Assembly (NCBI RefSeq): GCF_024345225.1
Contig: NZ_BROD01000001.1
Coordinates: forward strand, 1,746,362 to 1,810,361
Reading direction: 5' to 3'
Source: Clostridium sp. TW13
GTDB lineage: Bacteria > Bacillota > Clostridia > Clostridiales > Clostridiaceae
DNA length: 64,000 nucleotides
This document shows, in pieces, positions 25,841-33,584 of the stretch (positions are counted from its first letter, which is position 1; every line of letters begins with the position of its first letter). The notes beneath the pieces are model-generated. The model did not search any database. It was given only the letters and a program-made list of their open reading frames with translations, and had not been told where the DNA came from. A program made the position numbers and the translations under genes.

Positions 25841-27580
25841 TTAGTAATACTTATTTCTTTGAGGTTTAGTCTTTTTATTCTTTAAAGTAGGTTCCTTGGT
25901 TACAAGTTGGTGCATACTCTCTTTTTCTTTTATACTTTTGTAATAATCATAATCACCAGGGTAACTTTTTAATTTAGTATCTTCAACTGCAATTACCCTT
26001 TCGCCCATCTTATTTATAAAATATCTATCATGAGATATGAAGAATATAGTCCCTTTGAATTCACCTAAAGCTTCCTCAAAAGTTTCTATTGAGTCAATAT
26101 CAAGATGATTAGTTGGTTCGTCTAATATTAATAAATTTATGTCTTCATATAAAAGCTTGCTCAGTTTTAATCTAATTCTCTCTCCTCCTGATAAATGTCT
26201 TATCTTTTTAAATACATTGCTACCGTAAAACATGAATTTAGATAAATACTCTCTTGCTTTTCCCTCTAAAATTGAAATATCTTCTCTAAAATATTCAAGT
26301 ACAGTGAGTTCCTCATTATCAAAGGTAATTTTCTGTGGTAAATATGCACTCATAACACTTGCACCTAAATTTATTACTCCATCATCTGGACTTTCTTCAC
26401 CAAATAAAAGCTTTAAAAAAGTAGTTTTTCCACTACCATTTGGTCCTATTAATGCAACTCTTTCTCCAAAGTTAACTAATAAATTTGCATCATTAAAAAT
26501 AATTTTATCTTCATAGCTTTTACAAAGCCCTACTGCTTTTATAGTTTCATTTCCTGATCTTCCTGCAGATTTCAAATTTAATTTCATGTTTTGCTTTTCA
26601 AATAATGGCTTATCTATTCTGTCCATTTTATTGAGCTTAATTTGCATACTGGTAGCCCTTCTAAAGAACTTATTGTTATCTGCTCTCATGGCCCAATCTC
26701 TTAATTCTTTAATATTCTTTTCAAGATTATTTATTTTCTTTTGCTGTTCTCTATAATTTTCATACTGAATACGCATATTTTCTTCTTTTTGATTAATATA
26801 AGAAGTATAATTACCCTTGTAGCTTATACTTACCTTATCTTCTACTTCCACAATCTTCGTTACTACATTATCAAGAAAATATCTATCATGAGACACTACA
26901 ATAACAATTCCTTTATAATCCTTAAGATAACTTTCAAGCCATTCAATTGACTCCATATCCAAATGATTTGTAGGCTCATCTAGTAGCAAGATGTCTGGAT
27001 TATCTATTAGAAGTTTACCAAGCATTACCGTAGTTTTTTCACCACCACTTAGTAAATCAAATTTCTTATTTAAAAAGTCATCATCTAGTTTAAGACCTTT
27101 GCATATCTTACTTAACTTTTCATCTATGTCATATCCACCTTTTACTTCATATAGTTCTAATAATTCACTATATTGCTTTAATGCCTTTTCTAATTCAGCA
27201 TGTTTTAAAACTTTCATTTTATCTTCTAATTCATGCATTCTATTTTCTATAGAATGGATTTCTTCAAATGCTAAGTTTAATACATCAATAACCTTTAATT
27301 CATCTGAATATTGAGGTAACTGCTCAAGATATGCAATGCTAGCTCCTCGTGGTACATTTACAAAGCCTTCATCATATCCTGGACTATAAGCATCTGGATA
27401 ACCAATGCAATAATTCATAGGCTCTATTCCAGCTATTAATTTAAGAATAGTGCTCTTTCCACTCCCATTTACACCTACAATACCAACCTTTTCTCCTGAA
27501 TAAACTTGAAATGTTATATCTTTAAGCACAAGAGTGGCTTCCATATATTTTTTTACACCAATTAATGATAATTCAAACAT
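25841..27580 (-). CDS. ABC-F family ATP-binding protein
   Basis: The 579-residue protein has two ATPase domains and no membrane segment. Domain 1 has Walker A GVNGSGKST (36-44), signature LSGGEK and Walker B LLLDEPTNH. Domain 2 has GPNGSGKTT, LSGGERIRLKLSK and LILDEPTNH. The linker between them (about 240-320) is a charged coiled coil, the ribosome-facing arm of ABC-F proteins. Members act on the ribosomal E site; some protect against lincosamides, pleuromutilins or streptogramins, others are housekeeping factors. The subgroup cannot be assigned by eye. AAAGGAA precedes the ATG. Repeat copy B lies 70 bases upstream, in the same orientation. Confidence 0.9.
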   Translation of the reverse strand: MFELSLIGVKKYMEATLVLKDITFQVYSGEKVGIVGVNGSGKSTILKLIAGIEPMNYCIGYPDAYSPGYDEGFVNVPRGASIAYLEQLPQYSDELKVIDVLNLAFEEIHSIENRMHELEDKMKVLKHAELEKALKQYSELLELYEVKGGYDIDEKLSKICKGLKLDDDFLNKKFDLLSGGEKTTVMLGKLLIDNPDILLLDEPTNHLDMESIEWLESYLKDYKGIVIVVSHDRYFLDNVVTKIVEVEDKVSISYKGNYTSYINQKEENMRIQYENYREQQKKINNLEKNIKELRDWAMRADNNKFFRRATSMQIKLNKMDRIDKPLFEKQNMKLNLKSAGRSGNETIKAVGLCKSYEDKIIFNDANLLVNFGERVALIGPNGSGKTTFLKLLFGEESPDDGVINLGASVMSAYLPQKITFDNEELTVLEYFREDISILEGKAREYLSKFMFYGSNVFKKIRHLSGGERIRLKLSKLLYEDINLLILDEPTNHLDIDSIETFEEALGEFKGTIFFISHDRYFINKMGERVIAVEDTKLKSYPGDYDYYKSIKEKESMHQLVTKEPTLKNKKTKPQRNKYY

Positions 27581-27650
27581 AATAATTCCTTTCTTAATTT
27601 ATTTTTTCAATTTAAGCTGTTTTTGTCATTGGATTCACCACTTTCATGTA

Positions 27651-27767
27651 TTTATACGATAGCTAGCATCCGTAACACTCCAACTTCTTTAAGTTGGAGA
27701 TAACGGCTGCACGCTCCTGGACGAGGTACCCCTTGAGGGTGTAAGTTCAACTAAGATTCACTTGATA
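27651..27767 (-). repeat. Structured intergenic repeat, copy B (117 bp, variant 5' half)
   Basis: Read on the minus strand it shares both ends (TATCAAGTGAA and GCTATCGTATAAA) and hairpin 2 with the other copies. It lacks most of hairpin 1. Instead it has a deletion joining aagtga to atcttagttgaactt and a different linker, acaccctcaaggggtacctcg, ahead of the common ccaggagcgtgcagcc. It lies between the DUF6544 terminator and the ABC-F gene, with its 3' end 70 bases before the ABC-F start. The rest of 27581-27893 holds the ABC-F leader and the terminator at 27824. Confidence 0.85.
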
Positions 27768-27823
27768 TTTTGATAATACCAGTAGATCCCTTGTTTTCTC
27801 AACCTCAAACACTTTTATGAATT

Positions 27824-27862
27824 AAAAATGCGCCAATAAGCATTAGGCTTACAGCGCATTTT
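27824..27862 (-). terminator. Terminator after the DUF6544 gene
   Basis: The stem pairs aaaaatgcgc (27824) with gcgcatttt (27854-27862). On the minus strand it ends in T5. It is 31 bases beyond the gene stop. Confidence 0.8.
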
Positions 27863-27893
27863 GGGAATATGTTTATATATAAATATTTGTGAA

Positions 27894-28748
27894 TTAGTAG
27901 AAATTATACTTTAAGTTCTTTCCATCAAAATAGGTTAAATCACCATTTTCCATATGCCATTTTGACTTTAATGTATCTGGTAACAATAAACCATCTTTAT
28001 TTTGATAATTTTCAAACAATGCAGACCACCTTTTGTATTCACATCTTCCATCATTATAAATCATTGCTCTATCATCTGTAACAAATTCTACAAGTTGTCC
28101 ATTATCTTTAAATTTGTAAGTTCCACTAACAGTTAAGTTCTTATAATTTATTGATACACTAACTGAATCTTTATCTAATTCTTTTATTTCAATATCTGCA
28201 CTTAGCATTTCTGCTGGCATAAAAATAATTTCTGCAAGCCATGTTACCAAAGTGGATTTGTCCATATCCTTTCCACGTTGATTAAATAAAGTTATGTTTT
28301 TAGCTATTACTCCCTTCATTCCACCATTTCCATCTATAAAAGAATCTAACCCTTGGAATGGTATTCCCATAACAGATGAATCTATGAAGGCAAATCTAGC
28401 TGGTATATAAGCAAAAATATGCTCAGAATAATCAATCTTTAAAGTCTTTTTCATTTCAACATTTACAAAATTAGCATTTTTAAAATCAAAGTTTACATGC
28501 TTGCTATTTATTCTATTTTTTAACCCTGTATAGTTATAAAATTTTTGCATGCTTTGTGGTAGACCCTCAAATGTATATTTGTTTGTTTTAATATTTGCAC
28601 TAGTATTTTCCTCACTTTTTGCTAGATATTCTTTAAAATCTCCTCTTAATGGTGAGTAAGGTATATTAAAATAAATCACTATAATACATATAATAAGCCC
28701 AATTATACCTAAAGCTAATCCCATTCTTTTCTTACTCCTCCTTTTCAT
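27894..28748 (-). CDS. DUF6544 family membrane-anchored protein
   Basis: The 284-residue protein has a positively charged N-terminus (KRRSKKR) and one signal anchor (about 9-27). The extracytoplasmic domain has LPQSMQKFYNYTGL, PARFAFIDSSVMGIPFQG and the segment STLVTWLAEIIFMPAEML, features of the DUF6544 family of unknown role. It overlaps the marR gene by 17 bases, and GGAG seven bases before the ATG lies inside marR. An internal ATG at 28724 is an alternative. It is probably the target of that MarR regulator. Confidence 0.75.
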   Translation of the reverse strand: MKRRSKKRMGLALGIIGLIICIIVIYFNIPYSPLRGDFKEYLAKSEENTSANIKTNKYTFEGLPQSMQKFYNYTGLKNRINSKHVNFDFKNANFVNVEMKKTLKIDYSEHIFAYIPARFAFIDSSVMGIPFQGLDSFIDGNGGMKGVIAKNITLFNQRGKDMDKSTLVTWLAEIIFMPAEMLSADIEIKELDKDSVSVSINYKNLTVSGTYKFKDNGQLVEFVTDDRAMIYNDGRCEYKRWSALFENYQNKDGLLLPDTLKSKWHMENGDLTYFDGKNLKYNFY

Positions 28749-29199
28749 GCTTTTTCTCCATTTTCACTACATTTTTTTCTAATTGCTTCATTCCTTTTAA
28801 TAATCCTAATAGTGTCTCCTCCTCAAAATCTTCAAATAAATCTTGCATATATTTTTCTTCACGTTCCTGCCTTTGAGCAAAATACTCTGTACAATATTGG
28901 GTTAGTCTTAATCTTTGAATTCTAGCATCAACTTTATCTTTTTCTACTTTTAAGAAACCTTTATCTTCTAATATAGTAGCCATCTTTTTTACGTTTTGTC
29001 TTGAGCTTCCTAGCCTTTCAGCAGCCATTGAAATTGTTGGTGCTTCATGTTGAAAACTTTCTATAATAGCAATTAAAAACCATTGTTTAGTAGATATATT
29101 AGTATCAAATTTATCTCCTACTAATTGCAACTTATTTGATAGTGCAAATAAGCCACCATAGATATATGCTTGCATGTTTATGTACTCTGTTTTATCCAT
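28732..29199 (-). CDS. MarR-family transcriptional regulator
   Basis: This 155-residue winged-helix protein contains APTISMAAERLGSSRQNVKKMATILEDKGFL, a typical MarR helix-turn-helix, and a short basic wing (VDARIQRLRLT). The charged C-terminal helix (LEKNVVKMEKKHEKEE) is for dimerisation. The ATG at 29199 is preceded by GGGGGAG; a GTG one codon earlier is possible. It is the first gene of a two-gene unit with the DUF6544 gene. A perfect 45-base palindrome lies just upstream (29241-29285) and may be its operator. Confidence 0.87.
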   Translation of the reverse strand: MDKTEYINMQAYIYGGLFALSNKLQLVGDKFDTNISTKQWFLIAIIESFQHEAPTISMAAERLGSSRQNVKKMATILEDKGFLKVEKDKVDARIQRLRLTQYCTEYFAQRQEREEKYMQDLFEDFEEETLLGLLKGMKQLEKNVVKMEKKHEKEE

Positions 29200-29240
29200 C
29201 ACTTAGCACTCCCCCATAATAACTTTATTTAAATGCAATA

Positions 29241-29285
29241 AAAAGGTAACCTGTTACATATATTATATGTAACAGGTTACCTTTT
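29241..29285. promoter_or_regulatory. 45-base perfect palindrome: operator and/or terminator
   Basis: The arms are symmetric about 29263 with the core ggtaacctgttacatata. It lies 42 bases upstream of marR and 54 bases beyond the GNAT stop. On the minus strand the stem is followed by T5, which fits a terminator for the GNAT gene. Its position and symmetry also fit a MarR operator. Confidence 0.65.
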
Positions 29286-29338
29286 GTCAATATACACTAA
29301 TCTTTTATATAATCACTTAACTTCTAATAATGACAAAC

Positions 29339-29866
29339 TTAATTTTGTAAATCTATTTTAAAAACTTCATACTCTTTATCGTCTTTAGCAAAGCTTCTAC
29401 TTTGAATACCACCATTATTTATAATAGTTTTTCTGGAGGCCTCATTCTCTTTTTTGCAAGTTAAGAAAACTTCGTTAAGACCTAACTTTTTAGCATGTTT
29501 TAATGTTTGCTTAAGTATTTCAGTAGCATAGCCATTTTTGCGTTCTGAAGGACGAACACTATACCCAATATGACCTAAATCTTTATAAAAGTCATTTAAA
29601 GAATGTCTGAAGTTAACTACACCTACAATTCTATTATCACTTTTTCTAATTGCAAAAAAAGTATCTGAAACTACCCATTTAGGATTTACTGTCTCAATAC
29701 TTAAACTATCCCTAAGTATTTGAAGCCATTCATTATAATTATCCTTATAATCGAGCAAAAAACTTCCGTTAATAACTCTTTCACCTAACTGAAAAAACTC
29801 GTTTTTAAATTCAGTTGCTTTAGTTTCTAATTCTTCTGTTGGAACTACTAAAATTATTTCATCCAT
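29339..29866 (-). CDS. GNAT-family N-acetyltransferase
   Basis: The 175-residue protein has WVVSDTFFAIRKSDNRIVGVVNFRH as beta strands 2-4, the acetyl-CoA loop region IGYSVRPSERKNGYATEIL and the C-terminal NEASRKTIINNGGI helix, all characteristic of GNATs. The acceptor substrate is unknown. GGGGGGA precedes the ATG at 29866. It is a separate transcription unit, ending at the palindrome at 29241. Confidence 0.87.
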   Translation of the reverse strand: MDEIILVVPTEELETKATEFKNEFFQLGERVINGSFLLDYKDNYNEWLQILRDSLSIETVNPKWVVSDTFFAIRKSDNRIVGVVNFRHSLNDFYKDLGHIGYSVRPSERKNGYATEILKQTLKHAKKLGLNEVFLTCKKENEASRKTIINNGGIQSRSFAKDDKEYEVFKIDLQN

Positions 29867-30001
29867 TATTTATCCCCCCATTATATTAATTAAAGCTGAT
29901 TATATCACTATGCCCCACATATTACCATACTTTAACAGAAAACAATCATATGAATTTACTTCTCAAGTTTATTAGATATACCATAACTTCAGGCAAGCAA
30001 A

Positions 30002-30046
30002 ATAAAAACATAACCCAATGACATCAAATAATCATCAGGTTATGTG
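30002..30046 (-). terminator. Terminator after the GNAT at 30056
   Basis: The stem acataacc (30008-30015) pairs with ggttatgt (30038-30045), with further weak pairing inside. On the minus strand it runs into tttttatttt. Confidence 0.7.
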
Positions 30047-30055
30047 TATAAAATA

Positions 30056-30652
30056 TTATTCATTTTTACTTAATATATAATGATAGAATTCACGATCGCC
30101 TATAGTAACATTATCTGTATAATTAAATCCACACTTTTCTATTACTCTATTGGAAGGCTTATTAGTTGTTAATGCTATGGCATTTAAGAATTTTACCTCT
30201 GTGTTTTCAAATAAATATTTAATCATAGCCATAACTGCTTGAGTGGTATAGCCTTTATTTCTGTGATATTTAGAAATTGCATAACCTATTTCTCTATTTG
30301 GTTTAGGCAATTCATCACAAGGTCCTGTACAGCACCAACCTATAAATTCGCTTGTTTTCTTTAATATTATTCCTACAGTAAACCAAGTATCTCCAACATT
30401 AGGAACTGACTTTAGAAATATTTTATTACTTGGCATATGCATATTTGTTAGAAACTCTTTGCGCTGTTCTTTTGTAGCTTTCCAATCAGGCAAAATATCT
30501 GTTATTTCAGGTTGAAGAGTAAGTGCATAGAGTTCATCTAAATCTTCTAATCTAAATTCCCTTAAGACAATATCTTCACACCCTATGGTAAAAAGATTAC
30601 TTAAAGTTGATTTTTTAAGTCTATCTGTTTCTAATCTCATATCTTTTATCAT
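30056..30652 (-). CDS. GNAT-family N-acetyltransferase (RimJ/RimL-like)
   Basis: The 198-residue protein belongs to Acetyltransf_3. IVLREFRLEDLDELYAL is the first strand-helix unit, GIILKKTSEFIGWCCTG the central strands, and the acetyl-CoA region is EIGYAISKYHRNKGYTTQAVMAMIKYLF. It ends with the usual NKPSNRVIEKCGFNY. Some members acetylate ribosomal protein N-termini, while others modify small amines. AGGAG precedes the ATG at 30652. It is monocistronic. Confidence 0.87.
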   Translation of the reverse strand: MIKDMRLETDRLKKSTLSNLFTIGCEDIVLREFRLEDLDELYALTLQPEITDILPDWKATKEQRKEFLTNMHMPSNKIFLKSVPNVGDTWFTVGIILKKTSEFIGWCCTGPCDELPKPNREIGYAISKYHRNKGYTTQAVMAMIKYLFENTEVKFLNAIALTTNKPSNRVIEKCGFNYTDNVTIGDREFYHYILSKNE

Positions 30653-30765
30653 CTTTAATTTCTCCTAATACTTTTTTATTGTTCACCTTAAGCAAGAACA
30701 TCTTCTAATAAAATGGTAACATTGTTTATATTCTCTTCTCAACCTATAACATTTTTCTGAAATAA

Positions 30766-30800
30766 ATATGCGCCATGAGTTAAAATCTCATAGCGCATAT
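30766..30800 (-). terminator. Terminator after the flavin reductase
   Basis: The 14-bp stem atatgcgccatgag (30766-30779) pairs with ctcatagcgcatat (30787-30800) with one mismatch. It lies 4 bases beyond the gene stop. Confidence 0.8.
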
Positions 30801-30804
30801 TATT

Positions 30805-31380
30805 TCATTTAAATTCAGAAATGTTCTTCTCCCAATCACCACAATCTCCAAGTTTTTCACCTATTTTAAAGTAATTATATGGCGCATAAAGTACAGGATC
30901 TAATTTCGTTAAATCAATCATTTCTATATTCATATTTTTAAATTGTTCATCAATTTGAATGTTTTTAATCTTGCTAATAAATATATGGCTGCCATCTAGC
31001 TCAATAGTTTTATCAACTTCACATTCAAACACCCATTTACTTTTGTCCAGAACTGGTACATTTAACACACTGCCGTTTTTATAATCATAATTAACTTTGT
31101 TTTTTATTCCATCATTTCCGTGTGTACTGCCAAAATAATCTGCTAACCACAACATATCTGAACTTACAAGATTTGCAGAAAAAGTGCCTGTTCTTTGGAT
31201 ATTATCCTTTGTTTTTTTCGAGCCTCCAACACCAAGCATTATATGAGGACTCCCATTCCAATTAAATCCAATCCAAGTAATCACACCAAAGTTAGGTTGA
31301 TTATCTTCATTATATGTGCCAATTGCATACATTGGCTGAGGACAAAAAATTCGTTCAGGTTCAATATCAATTTTTTTCAT
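30805..31380 (-). CDS. Flavin reductase-like / flavoredoxin family protein
   Basis: The 191-residue protein has the flavin reductase-like FMN-binding split barrel. YAIGTYNEDNQPNFGVITW and NGSPHIMLGVGGSKKTKDNI bind the flavin phosphate, and TGTFSANLVSSDMLWLADYFG is the following helix. Relatives are flavoredoxins and FMN-binding proteins that pass electrons in anaerobes. GGGAG precedes the ATG at 31380. It is a single gene between two hydrolase/acetyltransferase units. The electron donor is not evident. Confidence 0.87.
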   Translation of the reverse strand: MKKIDIEPERIFCPQPMYAIGTYNEDNQPNFGVITWIGFNWNGSPHIMLGVGGSKKTKDNIQRTGTFSANLVSSDMLWLADYFGSTHGNDGIKNKVNYDYKNGSVLNVPVLDKSKWVFECEVDKTIELDGSHIFISKIKNIQIDEQFKNMNIEMIDLTKLDPVLYAPYNYFKIGEKLGDCGDWEKNISEFK

Positions 31381-31427
31381 AACATACTCTCCCTATTTTC
31401 CATAAATGGTAATATATTTATTTAATT

Positions 31428-32297
31428 TTATAACTTAGTATAAATTGTATCCCAAATACATTGTCGTACTTCTTCAGAATCATTTTCTAAGTCAGACATA
31501 ACAGCTATAACTGCATTTTTATCCGGAATCACAATACACATTTGTCCTCTCATTCCACTAGCTCTATAGCAATTTTCTTTGTATCTCCAAAAATAATATC
31601 CATATCCGCCTTCTCTAGTTTCAATCTGTTTTTTGGTAGCACTAGCAACCCATTCTTTTGGCAATAGCTGTTTTCCATTGTAATATCCTTCTTGCAAATA
31701 AACTTGTCCAAATCTACTAAGCTCATTAATTGTTAACTTCATACCTGTTGCTCCATAGAAATGCCCTTCAGGACTATACTCACACTCAACATTTTCTATT
31801 CCAAGAGGTTCAAATAATCTAAGTTGAAGATATTGGATTAGGTTCATTTTAGTTGTTTTTTCTACAATGGCTCCTGCTAAGTAAGAAGACCAGTTAGAAT
31901 ATTGAAAAACCTTTTCATCTATATTAGGAACTGGTACTGATAAAATATGTTTTAACCAGTTGTCACAAGTTAACCTAACAAAAGGGTAATCTTGAATTGA
32001 CATAGTAAGTAAACGCTCAACAGTAACTTTCTCAAGATTTTTTAAATGCTCTGGTGATATATTTTTAGGGATTTCATCTTGAAAGAATTTTAAAACATTA
32101 TCATTAATAGAGAAATATCCCTCTGATATTGCAAGTCCTACTGCTGTAGAAGTGAAGCTTTTAGTCACTGAATACAGTTGTCTTCTTTCTTCTGGCATAA
32201 AATGATGTTCAGCAACTTTTATACCATCTTTAATAACCACAATACCATATACATTAAAATTATTTTTAATTATTTCTGATTTAAATTCTGTTAACAT
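31428..32297 (-). CDS. Serine hydrolase of the class-C beta-lactamase family
   Basis: From the ATG at 32297 (AGGTGA five bases upstream) the protein has 289 residues. SVTK (Ser43-Lys46) is the nucleophile motif and YSN (133-135) the second motif; the third, KTG-like box is replaced by GMRGQM near the C-terminus. Family members are esterases, D-aminopeptidases or penicillin-recognising enzymes. No signal peptide is present, so it probably works in the cytoplasm, unlike true beta-lactamases. It lies 52 bases behind the phosphotriesterase-like gene and is probably co-transcribed with it. Confidence 0.85.
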   Translation of the reverse strand: MLTEFKSEIIKNNFNVYGIVVIKDGIKVAEHHFMPEERRQLYSVTKSFTSTAVGLAISEGYFSINDNVLKFFQDEIPKNISPEHLKNLEKVTVERLLTMSIQDYPFVRLTCDNWLKHILSVPVPNIDEKVFQYSNWSSYLAGAIVEKTTKMNLIQYLQLRLFEPLGIENVECEYSPEGHFYGATGMKLTINELSRFGQVYLQEGYYNGKQLLPKEWVASATKKQIETREGGYGYYFWRYKENCYRASGMRGQMCIVIPDKNAVIAVMSDLENDSEEVRQCIWDTIYTKL

Positions 32298-32349
32298 TAT
32301 CTTCACCTTCAAATATAAAATTATAGATATTTAACTATAATTTTTGACA

Positions 32350-33279
32350 TTAAGTATTTTTTAATACTTTTAACGGGTTTTCAACTAACAACTTTTGAAA
32401 AATCTCCTTTGAAATACCGTTAGCAATACATTGGGGAATAAATTCTTTGAATATTCTATTATAGGGTATAATCGTAGACTTATCATTTTTCTTTCCAAAA
32501 TAAAAAGTACCTGCATCTTGAGAAAGTAATAATCTATCAAGTAAATTATTTTTAGTTGCATACTTTAGTGCTTCTATCTGCCAACTAAATTCTTTTTCTC
32601 TTCCTATAAAGTCAAATTCCATCCATATGCCCTTTTCAGCTAACTTTAATATAATTTCAGTATTTTTTTCTACATCTGCATGTACCCAAATAAACTTGTT
32701 TAATTGCAATTTTTCTTCTTCAATTATAGAAACTGCTTCAACTGCTGATTTTGCTGGTATAGTATGACATTGTATTGGTAAGCTAGTTTTAATGCTTGTT
32801 CTTGCAGCAGCTCTAAGGATTTTCTCTTGAAATTCGGTTATTTCTCCAGTATCCCCTAAAGCTATTTTAATATAGGCAGGTTTTATATCAGTACCTTCAA
32901 TTCCATTTATATATTGTTGTGTCCATATTTCTGATATTTCATCTATACTTTTTCCTTTAATTGAGTTAGGAATAAATTTGCATTCATGATCACTGCCATC
33001 CCATGCACCAACGTTAGTTAATATGTTTAATCCTGACTTTTTTGAACATTCTACTAATATTTTTAAGTCTCTCCCAGAACCTAGAGTTGTTGCATCAACA
33101 AAAGTATTGCATCCTGATTTCTTTAAATCTAATAAATATGGAAGTATTGTATCTATAACATCCTCTAAACTGTATTCATTAATACTTTTCGCACCATCGC
33201 TGTCCCATGCTATATGTTCATGCATAAGCGTTATCCCTAAATCTTTTTCATGTATCTTTCCGAGAACTGAATTTATCAT
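32350..33279 (-). CDS. Phosphotriesterase-family metal-dependent hydrolase
   Basis: The 309-residue TIM-barrel amidohydrolase has all expected metal ligands: HEH (His20, His22), the bridging Lys138 in AYIKIAL, His172 in QCHTIP, His200 in WVHAD and Asp255 in LLSQDAG. This is the phosphotriesterase/lactonase subgroup; most bacterial members are lactonases or hydrolyse sugar lactones or acyl derivatives rather than phosphotriesters. AAGGAG precedes the ATG at 33279. It is the first gene of a pair with the serine hydrolase, so both may act on one ester or lactone substrate (inference). Confidence 0.87.
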   Translation of the reverse strand: MINSVLGKIHEKDLGITLMHEHIAWDSDGAKSINEYSLEDVIDTILPYLLDLKKSGCNTFVDATTLGSGRDLKILVECSKKSGLNILTNVGAWDGSDHECKFIPNSIKGKSIDEISEIWTQQYINGIEGTDIKPAYIKIALGDTGEITEFQEKILRAAARTSIKTSLPIQCHTIPAKSAVEAVSIIEEEKLQLNKFIWVHADVEKNTEIILKLAEKGIWMEFDFIGREKEFSWQIEALKYATKNNLLDRLLLSQDAGTFYFGKKNDKSTIIPYNRIFKEFIPQCIANGISKEIFQKLLVENPLKVLKNT

Positions 33280-33454
33280 TATTTTCTCCTTATGCTAATT
33301 ACTTTTTTAACTATATTACTTGTACCATTTCGTAAACCAATTATTTTTGAATTTAAATTTTACAGATTATGAATTTTATTTTAATACTTTACAGAAAAAT
33401 AGTAAATACATACTTCTTGTAAGTAAATTCAATTAATTAAGTAGCATGATTAAT

Positions 33455-33562
33455 ATTATTGTATAAAACAACAATATATTGTTTTATACAATAATCGCCC
33501 TTATAATAGATATATCGAGCAATTGGTATATTTAGAAACTAATACCGTATTGCTTGATATAT
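33455..33562 (+). promoter_or_regulatory. Palindromic promoter and 5' stem-loop of the LRR gene
   Basis: A palindrome pairs 33455-33471 with 33479-33495. Its right arm contains a -35 (TTGTTT, 33479-33484), with TATAAT 17 bases on at 33502-33507. Transcription should start near 33514. The leader then folds into a long imperfect stem, atatatcgagcaattggtat (33510-33529) with its complement at about 33542-33562, ending 22 bases before the start codon. The first part looks like an operator, the second like an mRNA-stabilising or regulatory 5' hairpin. The remainder of 33280-33454 is AT-rich with no gene. Confidence 0.65.
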
Positions 33563-33584
33563 AAACACCAAGGGGGATTTAATA

